A stretch of DNA of 64,000 nucleotides from Xanthobacter sp. NM-59 (GCF_021401125.1 NZ_JACBFQ010000001.1:744001-808000); one strand, 5' to 3'. Positions 11,710 through 21,815 are shown, counted from the first letter of the stretch. The notes: generated from the sequence alone by a model not told the origin. Made by a program: numbers and translations.

Positions 11710-12630
11710 GTGACGCAGGACCAGACCGAAGACACCGTGAGTGGTGTGGATGACACATCTCAACTTTATGCAGACGGGCACCCTTATGACGAGGTGCGCT
11801 ATCTTGAAGCAAAAATCATCCTTCAGGGGCTGCGCTTCACATCTGTCCAAAGTTTCTTCGACTTCGCCAAGATCGTGGCAAAGGTTGCCAAGCACCAGGG
11901 TATAGACTTCGATCCGCGCCCTGCCCGGGGACTTCGCCCGCAAATTCGCGAGGTGCTGTTCCTCGATACCCACGATTTCCGTCTCTACAATAACTCCTTC
12001 ATCCTGCGCCGACGCGTCACCTACGAGGATGGCTTTCCCGTGGGCGACCCGGAAATCGTCTTCAAATACCGCCATCCAGACCGCGACAAGGCAGCCGCGC
12101 TGGATGTGCGGCCGCAGATCCAGGGCAGTTACCGCATCAAGTTCAAGGAAGAGACGCTGCCGCTCCGCAATCGGCTGGGTGGCGTGCGCTCCCTGTTCTC
12201 GCACAATGTCGAGTTTCCCTTTCATCCTCGGGGGATCGGCGATCCGCTGAGTCCGGACACGCTGGCGCGGGTCTTTCCCGCCTTGCTGCCGGTACTGGAA
12301 GACTGCGGCGAGCATGTGCAGCTGGTGAACCACACCGCAGTGGAAGAAGTGCTGCAACAGCTCGGCACGCTGGATTTCGGACGAGGCATGATCGCCCCCT
12401 GCAATGTCTCGGTGTGGCGCACACGCGGTGAGCAGCGGCAGCTGGTCGGCGAGTTCGCCTATCAGGTCCATTACGCCCATCAGAGCGACATGAGCCCGAA
12501 GGCACTTCAGCGCAGCGATGCCTTCTTCCGCGCCCTGCAGGATGAGGCGCGGGACTGGGTGCTGCTCGGCACCACCAAGACCGCCGCGGTCTACCGCCTT
12601 CAGGGCAATCCCCCGCAAAACCATGAGTGA
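11710..12630 (+). CDS. CYTH-like domain protein linked to chromate transporters
   Basis: The start is read as GTG at 11710, with GGGGGA about eight bases upstream, giving about 306 residues; an in-frame GTG at 11653 would add 19. The segment VRYLEAKIIL, then FLDTHDFRLYNNSFILRRR and EIVFKYRH, follows the CYTH/triphosphate-tunnel pattern: a charged strand with ExK, then DTxDxxL...LRxR, then a basic strand. The family binds triphosphates or polyphosphate (adenylate cyclase class IV, thiamine triphosphatase, VTC4). The match is by eye and the canonical ExExK is incomplete. The stop overlaps the start of the first chromate transporter half by eight bases, so it is probably translated with it. No signal peptide or membrane span is seen. 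Function unknown. Confidence 0.65.
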   Translation: MTQDQTEDTVSGVDDTSQLYADGHPYDEVRYLEAKIILQGLRFTSVQSFFDFAKIVAKVAKHQGIDFDPRPARGLRPQIREVLFLDTHDFRLYNNSFILRRRVTYEDGFPVGDPEIVFKYRHPDRDKAAALDVRPQIQGSYRIKFKEETLPLRNRLGGVRSLFSHNVEFPFHPRGIGDPLSPDTLARVFPALLPVLEDCGEHVQLVNHTAVEEVLQQLGTLDFGRGMIAPCNVSVWRTRGEQRQLVGEFAYQVHYAHQSDMSPKALQRSDAFFRALQDEARDWVLLGTTKTAAVYRLQGNPPQNHE

Positions 12631-13240
12631 GCAGCCTGCGCCGCGGCCCGAAACGCTGCAGGTGAGCCTGCGCGAGATTTTCGTGGGCTTCCTCATCATC
12701 GGCGCCACCAGCTTCGGCGGCGGCGTCGTGGCCTATCTGCGCACCGGCCTGGTGGGGCGCCGCAAATGGATCGCCGACGAAACCTTCGTCGAGCTCCTGT
12801 CCATCTGCCAGACCCTGCCGGGGCTCAACGCCTCCAACATGGCGATCCTGGTGGGAGATCGCCTGCGCGGCACTGCCGGCGCGGCGGCGGCGCTGGTCGG
12901 CATCTGCCTGCCGGGCGGCCTGCTGATGTCGGTCGCGGCCGGCGCCTATGCGGCCTCGCAGCACTCCGAGGTGGGCATGCAGGCCGTGCTGCACGGGGTT
13001 TCGGCGGCGGCGGTGGGCCTCGTCTTCTCCGTCACCGTCCAGCTCGGCCGCAAGACGCTGGCGCGCTGGGCGGACTTCATCCTGGTGGCGCTGACCGTCA
13101 TCGGCGTGAACGTGCTGCACCTCTCGGTCCTGCTGGTGCTGGTGCTGGCCGGCGCGGTCGCCATCTACTGGTACCGCCCCAGCCAGCTGGCGGCGGAAAA
13201 GATGCAAAGCGAGAAGACGCAGGAGCAGACAGGGTCATGA
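12623..13240 (+). CDS. chrA: Chromate transporter, short-chain subunit 1 (CHR domain)
   Basis: This 205-residue membrane protein has a single CHR domain. Its hallmarks are FLIIGATSFGGGVVAYL in the first span, the LLSICQTLPGLNASNMAI motif, and GDRLRGTAGAAAALVGICLP. Short-chain CHR proteins work as pairs of homologous halves with opposite membrane topology, replacing the roughly 400-residue ChrA. The family exports chromate by proton exchange, but most members have untested substrates. The ATG overlaps the upstream gene by eight bases, and the stop overlaps the next gene by four. Confidence 0.9.
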   Translation: MSEQPAPRPETLQVSLREIFVGFLIIGATSFGGGVVAYLRTGLVGRRKWIADETFVELLSICQTLPGLNASNMAILVGDRLRGTAGAAAALVGICLPGGLLMSVAAGAYAASQHSEVGMQAVLHGVSAAAVGLVFSVTVQLGRKTLARWADFILVALTVIGVNVLHLSVLLVLVLAGAVAIYWYRPSQLAAEKMQSEKTQEQTGS

Positions 13241-13758
13241 GCCAGCTTCCAGCCCTGATCGGCGTCTTCGCCTACCTCTCACTGCTCACGGTGGGCGGCG
13301 GCATGGCCGCGTTCCCGGAAATGAAGACCCTGGTGGTGGACACCTTCCACTGGATGACGGTGCCGCAGCTCGTCCACATCTACAGCGTGGGCCAGGTATC
13401 GCCCGGCCCGAACATGATGATGATCGCGGGCGTCGGCCAATGGGTCGCGGGCCCGGTGGGCGCGGTTGCCGTGGTCGCGGCCTTCTTCCTTCCCACCGGC
13501 CTGTTCACCCTGTGGGTTGGTCGGTTGTGGAACCGGCTGGACCATTGGCCCTGGCGCGCCTCCATTCAGCGGGGCCTTGCGCCGGTTTCCATCGGCCTGC
13601 TCCTGGCCGGCTCCATCAGTATCGCCCGCAGCACCGTGACCGGGTGGGAAGGGGCCATGATTGCGCTGGGCGTGTTCGGCATCCTGCTGGCGACGCGGAT
13701 GAACCCCATTCCCCTCATCGCCGCCTCCGGCGCCATCGGCTATTTCCTTTTCCGCTGA
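13237..13758 (+). CDS. chrA: Chromate transporter, short-chain subunit 2 (CHR domain)
   Basis: This 173-residue second half of the CHR pair has its signature SLLTVGGGMAAFPEMK in the first span and HIYSVGQVSPGPNMMMIAGVG, matching the position of the TLPG motif in the partner. About five membrane segments follow. The ATGA overlap with the first half makes paired synthesis near certain. No chrB regulator is beside it, so the true substrate (chromate, sulfate or another oxyanion) is open. Confidence 0.9.
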   Translation: MSQLPALIGVFAYLSLLTVGGGMAAFPEMKTLVVDTFHWMTVPQLVHIYSVGQVSPGPNMMMIAGVGQWVAGPVGAVAVVAAFFLPTGLFTLWVGRLWNRLDHWPWRASIQRGLAPVSIGLLLAGSISIARSTVTGWEGAMIALGVFGILLATRMNPIPLIAASGAIGYFLFR

Positions 13759-13875
13759 GGCGGCCGCCCGATGCGGTTGACCTTGGAGGCCGCCCGCGCA
13801 AACTGCGGCCCGCACCGGCCCAATTCGCCCTGAGCCACGGCCGGCGCCGCGTGCCAGGACAAGGACCCACGACCC

Positions 13876-14328
13876 ATGACCGACCGACCGCTACAGCTCG
13901 GCGCACATACGGACCTGCCCCCCTCGCCAGAGGCGGCGGTGCTCGACCGGGTGCCGAACCCCCATGCGGATACCGACTACGTGGCCCGCTTCACCTGCCC
14001 GGAGTTCACATCCCTGTGTCCGGTAACGGGGCAGCCGGACTTCGCCCACCTGGTCATCGACTATGTGCCGGACCAGTTTCTGCTCGAATCCAAGTCGCTG
14101 AAGCTGTACCTCGCCAGCTTCCGCAATCACGGCGCGTTCCACGAGGACTGCACGGTGGCCATCGGCAAGCGCGTGGCGAACCTTCTCTCGCCGCGCTTCC
14201 TGCGTATTGCCGGCTATTGGTACCCCCGCGGCGGTATTCCGATCGATGTTTTCTGGCAGACGGGAACCCTTCCCGCCGGAGCGTGGTTACCCGACACGGG
14301 GGTGGCATCCTATCGCGGACGCGGCTGA
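13876..14328 (+). CDS. queF: NADPH-dependent 7-cyano-7-deazaguanine reductase
   Basis: QueF reduces preQ0 to preQ1 in queuosine tRNA-modification synthesis. The 150-residue protein is of the short (YkvM-type, unimodular) class. [14 protein letters not shown] contains the Cys nucleophile (Cys48) and the conserved Asp, and [17 protein letters not shown] is the NADPH-binding QueF motif. It is full length. No preQ1 riboswitch-like sequence was recognised in the 117 bases before it. Confidence 0.95.
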   Translation: MTDRPLQLGAHTDLPPSPEAAVLDRVPNPHADTDYVARFTCPEFTSLCPVTGQPDFAHLVIDYVPDQFLLESKSLKLYLASFRNHGAFHEDCTVAIGKRVANLLSPRFLRIAGYWYPRGGIPIDVFWQTGTLPAGAWLPDTGVASYRGRG

Positions 14329-14423
14329 GTGCGGCGCAGGCGAGCAGCCTGTCTCACGCACAGGCCTCTCGCCCTCCGCTCCAAGGACGCTGCCAGGACA
14401 CGCTGCCACAGGAGGAATTGTGC

Positions 14424-15434
14424 ATGCCGAAGCTCATCGTCACCAATGGCGACGCGGCTGTAGAGCGGCTCCAGGCGGCGCATATCGCCGGTCATCTCCT
14501 GCCGTGGCAGGACATGCTGCATGATGGCCCGGTGCCCGGCAGCGCCCTGCTGGACGAGGTTTCCGACACCCGCGCGGACTTCCTGTCAGCCGCCCTCGGC
14601 CTGCCTTTGGACAGCGTGCGCGCCGACTTCGCCCACCGTGATGCACAGCTCGATGTGCATTCCGCCTACACCGAGGTGGAGCTGTGGTTCGAGCACGACC
14701 TCTATGACCAGCTCCAGCTCATCCAGCTGCTGCATTATTTCTCCCATGAGCCGGAGCGCATGGGCCTCTTTCTGGTGCAGGCGAATCACTACATCGGGGT
14801 GATGGAGCCGGCCGAGCTGCAGGCGATGCAGCATCGCCGAATGCCGGTCACCGCCCTTCAGATCGAAACCGCGCGCGAGGCCTGGGACGCCTTCACCGCC
14901 CCAACCCCGACCGCGCTCGCCACCTTCGCGGCGAAGCCCCATGAGGCGTTGCCCTATCTGGTGTCCGCCTTGCGGCGGCTGCTGGCCGAGCTGCCGGCAC
15001 CGCGCTCTGGCCTGTCCCTCACCGAGCAGCGGATTCTGGAAGAATTGGCCGACGGACCGCGCAAGGTCGCGCACCTGTTCGCCGCCGTTCATTCCATGGA
15101 TGAGGCCCAGTTTCTGGCGGACCTGCCCTTCTTCCTGCGCCTTGATGGGCTGGCCTTCGCCCACGAGCCGCTGATCTCCGGCCTTCCGTTCCAGACCAGC
15201 GAGTGCGGCGCCCTCGCCTTTGCGCCGGGAGACGGCAGCCCGGCGGAGCGCAGCTACCGCGCCTATGCCTCCGCCGAGATCAGCTTGACCAAGGCGGGCG
15301 TGGCCGCCCTGAAGGGCCGCTTCGACCATGCGTGCGAAAACACGGTCGAGCGGGCTATGGGCGGCTTCCAGGTGATGCCCGGCGCCATGTGGCGCTATGA
15401 CCGCGCGCGCGGCGAGCTCCTGGCCCCCAACTAG
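14424..15434 (+). CDS. DUF1835 domain protein
   Basis: This 336-residue soluble protein opens with KLIVTNGDAAVERLQAA and LPWQDMLHDGPVP, the DUF1835 signature. FEHDLYDQLQLIQLL follows, and a C-terminal half with a winged-helix look (LTEQRILEELADGPRKVAHL) corresponds to the associated DUF3658-type region. An earlier in-frame opening exists far upstream, but GGAGGA eight bases before the ATG at 14424 and the conserved first residues fix the start. Function is unknown; the family is widespread in soil bacteria. Confidence 0.85.
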   Translation: MPKLIVTNGDAAVERLQAAHIAGHLLPWQDMLHDGPVPGSALLDEVSDTRADFLSAALGLPLDSVRADFAHRDAQLDVHSAYTEVELWFEHDLYDQLQLIQLLHYFSHEPERMGLFLVQANHYIGVMEPAELQAMQHRRMPVTALQIETAREAWDAFTAPTPTALATFAAKPHEALPYLVSALRRLLAELPAPRSGLSLTEQRILEELADGPRKVAHLFAAVHSMDEAQFLADLPFFLRLDGLAFAHEPLISGLPFQTSECGALAFAPGDGSPAERSYRAYASAEISLTKAGVAALKGRFDHACENTVERAMGGFQVMPGAMWRYDRARGELLAPN

Positions 15435-15586
15435 CTGGCCCCCAACCAGACCGCTTCAGTTCCTCATGGACGCGCGGAGGCACGCGACCTCGCGCTTCTG
15501 CGCGCGTCCGTCACGCGAACGGGTTTCCACTTCACCCGGGAAACGCTCCGGGGTGACCGCAGTGACAGGCCAAGGCGCCGGGACGC

Positions 15587-15904
15587 TCAGTGCGTGACCA
15601 GCTTCAGCCCCACGATCCCCAGCGCCACGAGGCCGATCGAGACCAGCCGTAGGATGTCGGCCGATTCCGCGTAGAACATAATGCCCACAAGGGCCGTGCC
15701 GACCGTTCCGATGCCGGCCCACACGGCGTATGCGGTGCCCAGGGGGATGCCCCGCAGTGCCAGAGACAGCAGAAGCAGGCTCAGTGCGATCGCGCCGATG
15801 GTGAGAACACTCGGCCAAAACCGCGTGAAGCCTTCAGAATATTTGATGCCGACGGCCCAGGCGATTTCAGTGAAACCGGCCGCGAGCAGATACACCCATG
15901 CCAT
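15587..15904 (-). CDS. gdx: Guanidinium exporter, small multidrug resistance family
   Basis: This 105-residue protein has four membrane spans and the SMR active-site Glu13 in the first (GFTEIAWAVGIKYSEGFTRF). The GFTR-x-P loop after span 1 and PLGTAYAVWAGIGTVGTALVG mark the SugE/Gdx branch, which exports guanidinium, rather than the EmrE drug branch. The guanidine-II riboswitch directly upstream supports that substrate strongly. The start codon has no good Shine-Dalgarno sequence, as might be expected if access is set by RNA structure. It is convergent with the DUF1835 gene. Confidence 0.93.
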   Translation of the reverse strand: MAWVYLLAAGFTEIAWAVGIKYSEGFTRFWPSVLTIGAIALSLLLLSLALRGIPLGTAYAVWAGIGTVGTALVGIMFYAESADILRLVSIGLVALGIVGLKLVTH

Positions 15905-15921
15905 TGGGGAACACCAGGGAA

Positions 15922-15969
15922 GCGGGGTCGTCCCCGCCGCACGAGGGAGAACAGCGCGGCCGTCCGCGC
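15922..15969 (-). ncRNA. Guanidine-II (mini-ykkC) riboswitch controlling gdx
   Basis: Read on the minus strand, two hairpins stand in tandem. GCGCGG-ACGG-CCGCGC lies at 15969-15954 and GCGGGG-ACGA-CCCCGC at 15937-15922, separated by 16 bases and ending 17 bases before the gdx ATG. Two GC-rich stems, each capped by an ACGR loop, define the guanidine-II class, and such RNAs are known to precede SMR guanidinium exporters. In addition, UCCCC two bases before the ATG (15910-15906) could pair with GGGGA of the second hairpin (15935-15931). This suggests that ligand-stabilised hairpin 2 frees the start region; that mechanism is inference. Confidence 0.9.
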
Positions 15970-15971
15970 TC

Positions 15972-15994
15972 GGCGGGGACCGCCTGTCCCCGCC
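15972..15994 (-). other. Third hairpin just upstream of the riboswitch
   Basis: An eight-base-pair perfect stem (GGCGGGGA/TCCCCGCC) with a seven-base loop lies three bases before the first riboswitch hairpin. It lacks an ACGR loop. It may be a 5' stabilising structure or part of a leader attenuator. Confidence 0.45.
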
Positions 15995-16053
15995 CTTCTC
16001 CTTTACCCGATCGCGCCTTCACGACCAGAGGCCCAGCTGAAAAAAATGCCGCA

Positions 16054-16935
16054 CTATGCGCTTTTGTCGTCGGTGACCTCGAACACCAGCGTAGCACCCG
16101 CGGCGGACCGTGGCGGCACCACCACCACACCGGCAATGGATTCCTCCACCATGCGCCGCGCCGCGAGCGAGCGCCGCAGCTCTTCCGCGCCGGTCGTCGC
16201 GAATCGAACCGCAGCCACGCGCAGGCCCGGCCCCTTCGGCGCGGGCACGCCATAGCGCTCGGTGAACAGCGGCCGGCTCATCACGTCGATCTGCCCGCGC
16301 GGCGTCTGCGCCACGTACCAATCATCCCGCGCGCGCAGGAGGGGCACATCGGTCAGAGTGTTCACGAAGGCTTGGTGCTCCACCGGCGTGTCGGCCACCA
16401 GCACCACCCCGCTCACCCCTGACACCATGTTTGAATGGCGCTGCAGGTCGACCGACCAGAAGTTCTCCGGGTGCGTCTGGGTGCAGGTGAAAGCCGCGAA
16501 ATCCGGAGAGGCGGGCTCCTGCGCGAATGCGAGTGCGAAGCCGACATCCACCTCCTGCCCATCTGGCCGGCGCGCCTTCCGGGAGAACTCCACCGGCTCA
16601 AAGCCACCGAAGCCAGCCTGATCGAACAGGGCCTGCTCAGCGGCGGCATTAGTGCCTTCCAGGACCATCATGGACAAGCCTTCGCCACAGGTGGAAAGGA
16701 AGTTGGCATTGAAGGCGCCGAACGAGAAGTGACCGGGCTCGGCCGCCGGAATCTTGGCGGCATCGGTGATCTGCAACAGCTCGATGAAAAATCCAGGGGT
16801 CTGGACGATGCGGTTTTCGGTGCCCCACGGGTGCGCATTGCGCGACCCCACCGTGAAGCCCAGCAGGTCGTAGGTTTCGCCTGCTGCGTCGAGGTCACGG
16901 ACGAGGTGAACCACGTGATCGAGGCCGCGTCGCAT
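16054..16935 (-). CDS. VOC superfamily protein with glyoxalase-like domain
   Basis: This 293-residue soluble protein opens with LDHVVHLVRDLDAAGETYDLLGF, the first beta-alpha-beta unit of a vicinal-oxygen-chelate fold with its metal His. The middle (TQTHPENFWSVDLQRHSN) carries another module. It fits the two-module glyoxalase_3-like proteins (PF13468 type) whose substrates are mostly unknown. The gene stands alone: 363 bases separate it from pyrG upstream, and gdx downstream has its own leader. Confidence 0.82.
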   Translation of the reverse strand: MRRGLDHVVHLVRDLDAAGETYDLLGFTVGSRNAHPWGTENRIVQTPGFFIELLQITDAAKIPAAEPGHFSFGAFNANFLSTCGEGLSMMVLEGTNAAAEQALFDQAGFGGFEPVEFSRKARRPDGQEVDVGFALAFAQEPASPDFAAFTCTQTHPENFWSVDLQRHSNMVSGVSGVVLVADTPVEHQAFVNTLTDVPLLRARDDWYVAQTPRGQIDVMSRPLFTERYGVPAPKGPGLRVAAVRFATTGAEELRRSLAARRMVEESIAGVVVVPPRSAAGATLVFEVTDDKSA

Positions 16936-17298
16936 GGCATCTCCTTTGTTTCAAGGGTGTCCGGCCGGGGCGAAGCGCAGCGGAAGACCGGACTTTGAAC
17001 GCAAGTTTGAATGCGTCGGGCCAAGGCCCTCGGCGGCCGCCAATGTCATTCGCCCACGCACGCTTGGCATGCGTTGCCGGCACGGCCGGGAGACGGAAGG
17101 ATCACGCAGAATGTAGATCCGCGGCGCAAAAGCGCCCCGCTCCTGCGGCGAGCTTAGCCGCAGGATGCCATGTTTGCGAAATGAAAATGTGGCGCGCAGC
17201 CGCAATGACGGCACCCTGATGCCACAATCAATGGCCCACGAAGCACGCGCCAGCCGCCCGAAACCCAAGCTCTGGAACGCGTCTCAGGCAGCTGCCGA
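16936..17298. other. Intergenic region between pyrG and the VOC gene, with two hairpins
   Basis: No convincing gene is present. Two neighbouring perfect hairpins stand out: GGCGC-aaaa-GCGCC at 17123-17136 and CCTGCGGC-gagctta-GCCGCAGG at 17142-17164. Neither is followed by a T-run on either strand, so they are not called as intrinsic terminators. The VOC promoter should lie between them and 16936. Confidence 0.5.
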
Positions 17299-19038
<1,740 letters not shown>

Positions 19039-19449
19039 TCACTGTGACTGCGGAACCTGCGGACCCGAAGGAGCCGTGGGGGCAGGCGTGGCCGGAGCCT
19101 CCTGCGCACCGCTACCCTGCGGGCGAATCTGATCAAGGATCGTCGCGCCACCGCTCTGCGGCGCGGCGGGCGCGCCCTGGCTCTGGCCGGCCGGCACCAG
19201 GATGGAGCCGGGAGAACGCCCCCAGCCAGCCACGATGGTCAGCGCCAGCGACGTAATGAAGAACAGCACGGCCAGAATGGCGGTCGCGCGGGTCAGCATG
19301 TTGGCGGTGCCGCGGGCGGTGAAGAAGCCACCGCCGCCACCACCGCCGCCACCAATGCCTAGCCCGCCCCCCTCGGAGCGCTGGATCAGCACCACGCCAA
19401 TAAGCGCAAGCACCACCAACAGGTGAATGACGATCAAAACCGTTTGCAT
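19039..19449 (-). CDS. secG: Preprotein translocase subunit SecG
   Basis: SecG is the small accessory subunit of the SecYEG channel. The 136-residue protein has two membrane spans: QTVLIVIHLLVVLALIGVVL, and ATAILAVLFFITSLALTIV at about residues 53-71. They are separated by QRSEGGGLGIG and a run of nine glycines. A long Pro/Ala/Gln-rich C-terminal tail is typical of alphaproteobacterial SecG. ATG at 19449 (MQTVL) is preferred; an in-frame ATG at 19461 is possible. In related genomes it sits between tpiA and pyrG. Confidence 0.92.
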   Translation of the reverse strand: MQTVLIVIHLLVVLALIGVVLIQRSEGGGLGIGGGGGGGGGFFTARGTANMLTRATAILAVLFFITSLALTIVAGWGRSPGSILVPAGQSQGAPAAPQSGGATILDQIRPQGSGAQEAPATPAPTAPSGPQVPQSQ

Positions 19450-19767
19450 GGAATCCATCATCTTCGCGCCGCAGCCGGAGGGCCGGGCACGCCAGTTGCG
19501 GGTCATCTACACGAAGCCGCCGCCGGATGGAAGGCCCGCCGGACACCCTATCGTGAGCTCCCCGCCTCACCGCGCACGCACACAGGCACCGCAAAATGCG
19601 CGGAACTGGCTAATTTTCACGCTGTGGAGCGGACTGGAGCTGTGGTAACGTGAGGCCATCAGAATCCCCACCGCCTTCCTATGCGGTCGACATGATGTCG
19701 GCACCGGTTTCCGAGCCCGCGCGCACATGATGAGCCTTGCGGGCTCCACGCCTCCGAGGAGGGGCGC
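19450..19767. other. Divergent intergenic region between secG and an unknown gene
   Basis: These 318 bases hold promoters for secG (minus) and the plus-strand gene at 19768. No repeat, strong hairpin or further gene is supported. The plus-strand gene has a GAGGAGG ribosome site at its edge. Confidence 0.4.
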
Positions 19768-20499
19768 ATGGTGACGCTTGTTGACAGCTCCCTGAATCTT
19801 TTGTCCTCGCGCCCTGCGACGCAGGACCTGGGCTTGGCGGTAAATGGCGCCACCGCTGGAGCGGATGGGGGCCAGGCCGGCCAGATCGGCGCCGCGACCA
19901 GCCCTGCCTGGCTCCGCGGAACCAGCGTCGCGACCGACGCCTGGATCTCCAGCACCCATGCGACCGACACCGAATCGGACGTCAAAGGTGTGGGCGAATC
20001 GAAGCCGGCCGCCGATCTCGGCACCGCAACGGCCGCCTCCAGCATGCGCTCGAAAAAGCTGTCCATCGCCAGCGAGGACATGCTGATCGACGCGATCATC
20101 ACCTTCAACCAGACGCTGCAGAAGCTCCCAGCCCTGCAGCAGCAGCTCCAGGGCTTCCAGGCCAGCCTGGGCGCGGCGACCGACGATCGGATGGTCACCT
20201 ATCTCAATCAGATGATCGCCTCGACCATCAGCGCCATCAGCCAGGCCAACGCCGTGGTGGCCAACGGCCCGGGCGCGATTGAGGATGGGCTGGCGGAAAT
20301 CAAGCGCTCGCGCGGGGTGACCGGCACCATCTACACGCGCAACCCCGACGGCTCATTCAGCTTCGGCCAGTTCTCAATCCATGTGCGGGTTCCCAACGGA
20401 GCCAAGATGGTGAGCTGGAGCCACGACGGCAGCGGAACCGCAGTGAAGAACGTCTACGGCGAAAACGGCACCCAGAGCACCGAGGTGAAGCTGGCCTGA
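19768..20499 (+). CDS. Unrecognised 243-residue protein
   Basis: The gene is preceded by GAGGAGG about seven bases before the ATG, so it is very likely translated. The N-terminal 85 residues are low-complexity (Ala, Gly, Ser, Thr). Residues 95-175 form a likely helical, Gln-rich stretch (LIDAIITFNQTLQKLPALQQ, then QLQGFQASLG). The C-terminal 60 residues look like beta structure (TGTIYTRNPDGSFSFGQFSI). There is no signal peptide or membrane span. The shape recalls secreted or surface-associated non-Sec proteins, but no family is recognised. It is convergent with the purine permease, 17 bases away. Confidence 0.7.
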   Translation: MVTLVDSSLNLLSSRPATQDLGLAVNGATAGADGGQAGQIGAATSPAWLRGTSVATDAWISSTHATDTESDVKGVGESKPAADLGTATAASSMRSKKLSIASEDMLIDAIITFNQTLQKLPALQQQLQGFQASLGAATDDRMVTYLNQMIASTISAISQANAVVANGPGAIEDGLAEIKRSRGVTGTIYTRNPDGSFSFGQFSIHVRVPNGAKMVSWSHDGSGTAVKNVYGENGTQSTEVKLA

Positions 20500-20516
20500 C
20501 GTCCGCGGGCCCCGCT

Positions 20517-21815
20517 TCACCCCACTGCCAGCATCAACGCGGCGGCAGCAGCGATGAGCCACACGGCGCCTCCAATCTCCCTCCAGCGACCGGCGATGGC
20601 CTTCACGCCCACATAGGTGATGAAGCCCAGCCCGATGCCGGTGGCGATGGAGAAGGTGAAGACGATGCCCAGCGCGGTTACGGCCGCGGGCAGCGCCTCC
20701 GTCGCATCCTCCCACCGGATGTCCCGAACCGCGCCGAGCATGGAGCACGCCACATAGAGCAGCGCCGGTGCGGTGGCGAAGGCCGGCACCGCCAGCGCCA
20801 GCGGCGAGAACAGCAGGCAGAGCAGGAACAGCCCCGCCACCACCACGGCCGCGAGGCCCGTTCGCCCGCCGGCGGCGATGCCGGACGCGCTTTCAATGTA
20901 GGACACGGTCGGCGACGTACCGAGCAGGCTGCTCACCAGCGCTCCGCCAGAATCGGCCAGCAGCACTTGGCGCAGGCGCGGCACCGTGCCGTCGGCGCGC
21001 ATCAGGCTGGCGCGATGCAGGGTGGCGATGAGGGTGCCCATGTTGTCCAGCAGGTCCACCAGGAAAAAGGCGAACACGACCGAGGCGATGCCCACACTCA
21101 GTGCGCCCGCCACATCGAGCTGAAGCAAAGTGGGCAGGAGCGAGGGCGGCGGCGCCACTACGCCCGTGAACGTCACCAGGCCCAGGGGAACGCCCGCCAG
21201 GGTCACAGCCCCGATGGCGATCAGAATCGCCCCCGGCACCCGCCGCGCCGCAAGACCCGCCATCAGAACGAACCCGACGCAGGCGAGCAGGGTGGACGCG
21301 GTGCCAAGCGGCCCCAGCGCCAAAAGCGTGGCTGGCTTCGCCACCACCACCCCCATGCCGTGCAGCCCCAGCAGGCCGAGGAACAGGCCGATACCGGCCC
21401 CAATGCCGAGCTTGAGAGAGAGCGGAATGGAATTCACCAGCCACTCGCGCAGGCGCAACACGCTCACCAGCAGGAACAGGCATCCGGAAAGGAACACCGC
21501 CCCGAGCGCCGTCTGCCAGGGCACGCCCATGGCCCCCACCACGGTGAAGGCGAAATAGGCATTGATGCCCATGCCGGGCGCGAGAGCGATGGGGTAGTTG
21601 GCCACCAGCCCCATGGCGAGGCTGCCGAGCGCCGCGGCAAGGCACGTGGCCACGAAAGCCGCGCCCTGGTCGATGCCCGCGGCGGCCAGAATCTGCGGGT
21701 TCACCACGATGATGTAGCTCATGGTGAGGAAGGTGGTGACCCCCGCCCCCACCTCCACAGGCACGGAAGTGCCGTTTTCCCCGAGCCTGAAAATGCGATC
21801 CAGCGCGGCGCCCAT
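20517..21815 (-). CDS. NCS2-family purine (guanine/hypoxanthine/adenine) permease
   Basis: This 432-residue transporter has 12 or more membrane segments. It shows the AzgA/PbuG-subfamily features RLGENGTSVPVEVGAGVTTF, FLTMSYIIVVNPQIL and NYPIALAPGMGINAYFAFTV in the first half. FFLVDLLDNMGTLIATL and LLGTSPTVSYIESASGIAAG lie in the second half; the latter is a substrate-site motif of the family. Members import adenine, guanine or hypoxanthine with protons. Which base is used here cannot be read from sequence. No purine riboswitch-like element was seen in the 125 bases upstream. Confidence 0.93.
   Translation of the reverse strand: MGAALDRIFRLGENGTSVPVEVGAGVTTFLTMSYIIVVNPQILAAAGIDQGAAFVATCLAAALGSLAMGLVANYPIALAPGMGINAYFAFTVVGAMGVPWQTALGAVFLSGCLFLLVSVLRLREWLVNSIPLSLKLGIGAGIGLFLGLLGLHGMGVVVAKPATLLALGPLGTASTLLACVGFVLMAGLAARRVPGAILIAIGAVTLAGVPLGLVTFTGVVAPPPSLLPTLLQLDVAGALSVGIASVVFAFFLVDLLDNMGTLIATLHRASLMRADGTVPRLRQVLLADSGGALVSSLLGTSPTVSYIESASGIAAGGRTGLAAVVVAGLFLLCLLFSPLALAVPAFATAPALLYVACSMLGAVRDIRWEDATEALPAAVTALGIVFTFSIATGIGLGFITYVGVKAIAGRWREIGGAVWLIAAAAALMLAVG

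Noticed and set aside
13759-13875. preQ1 riboswitch before queF
   Set aside because: No A-rich tail or short pseudoknot pattern of the known preQ1 classes is visible.
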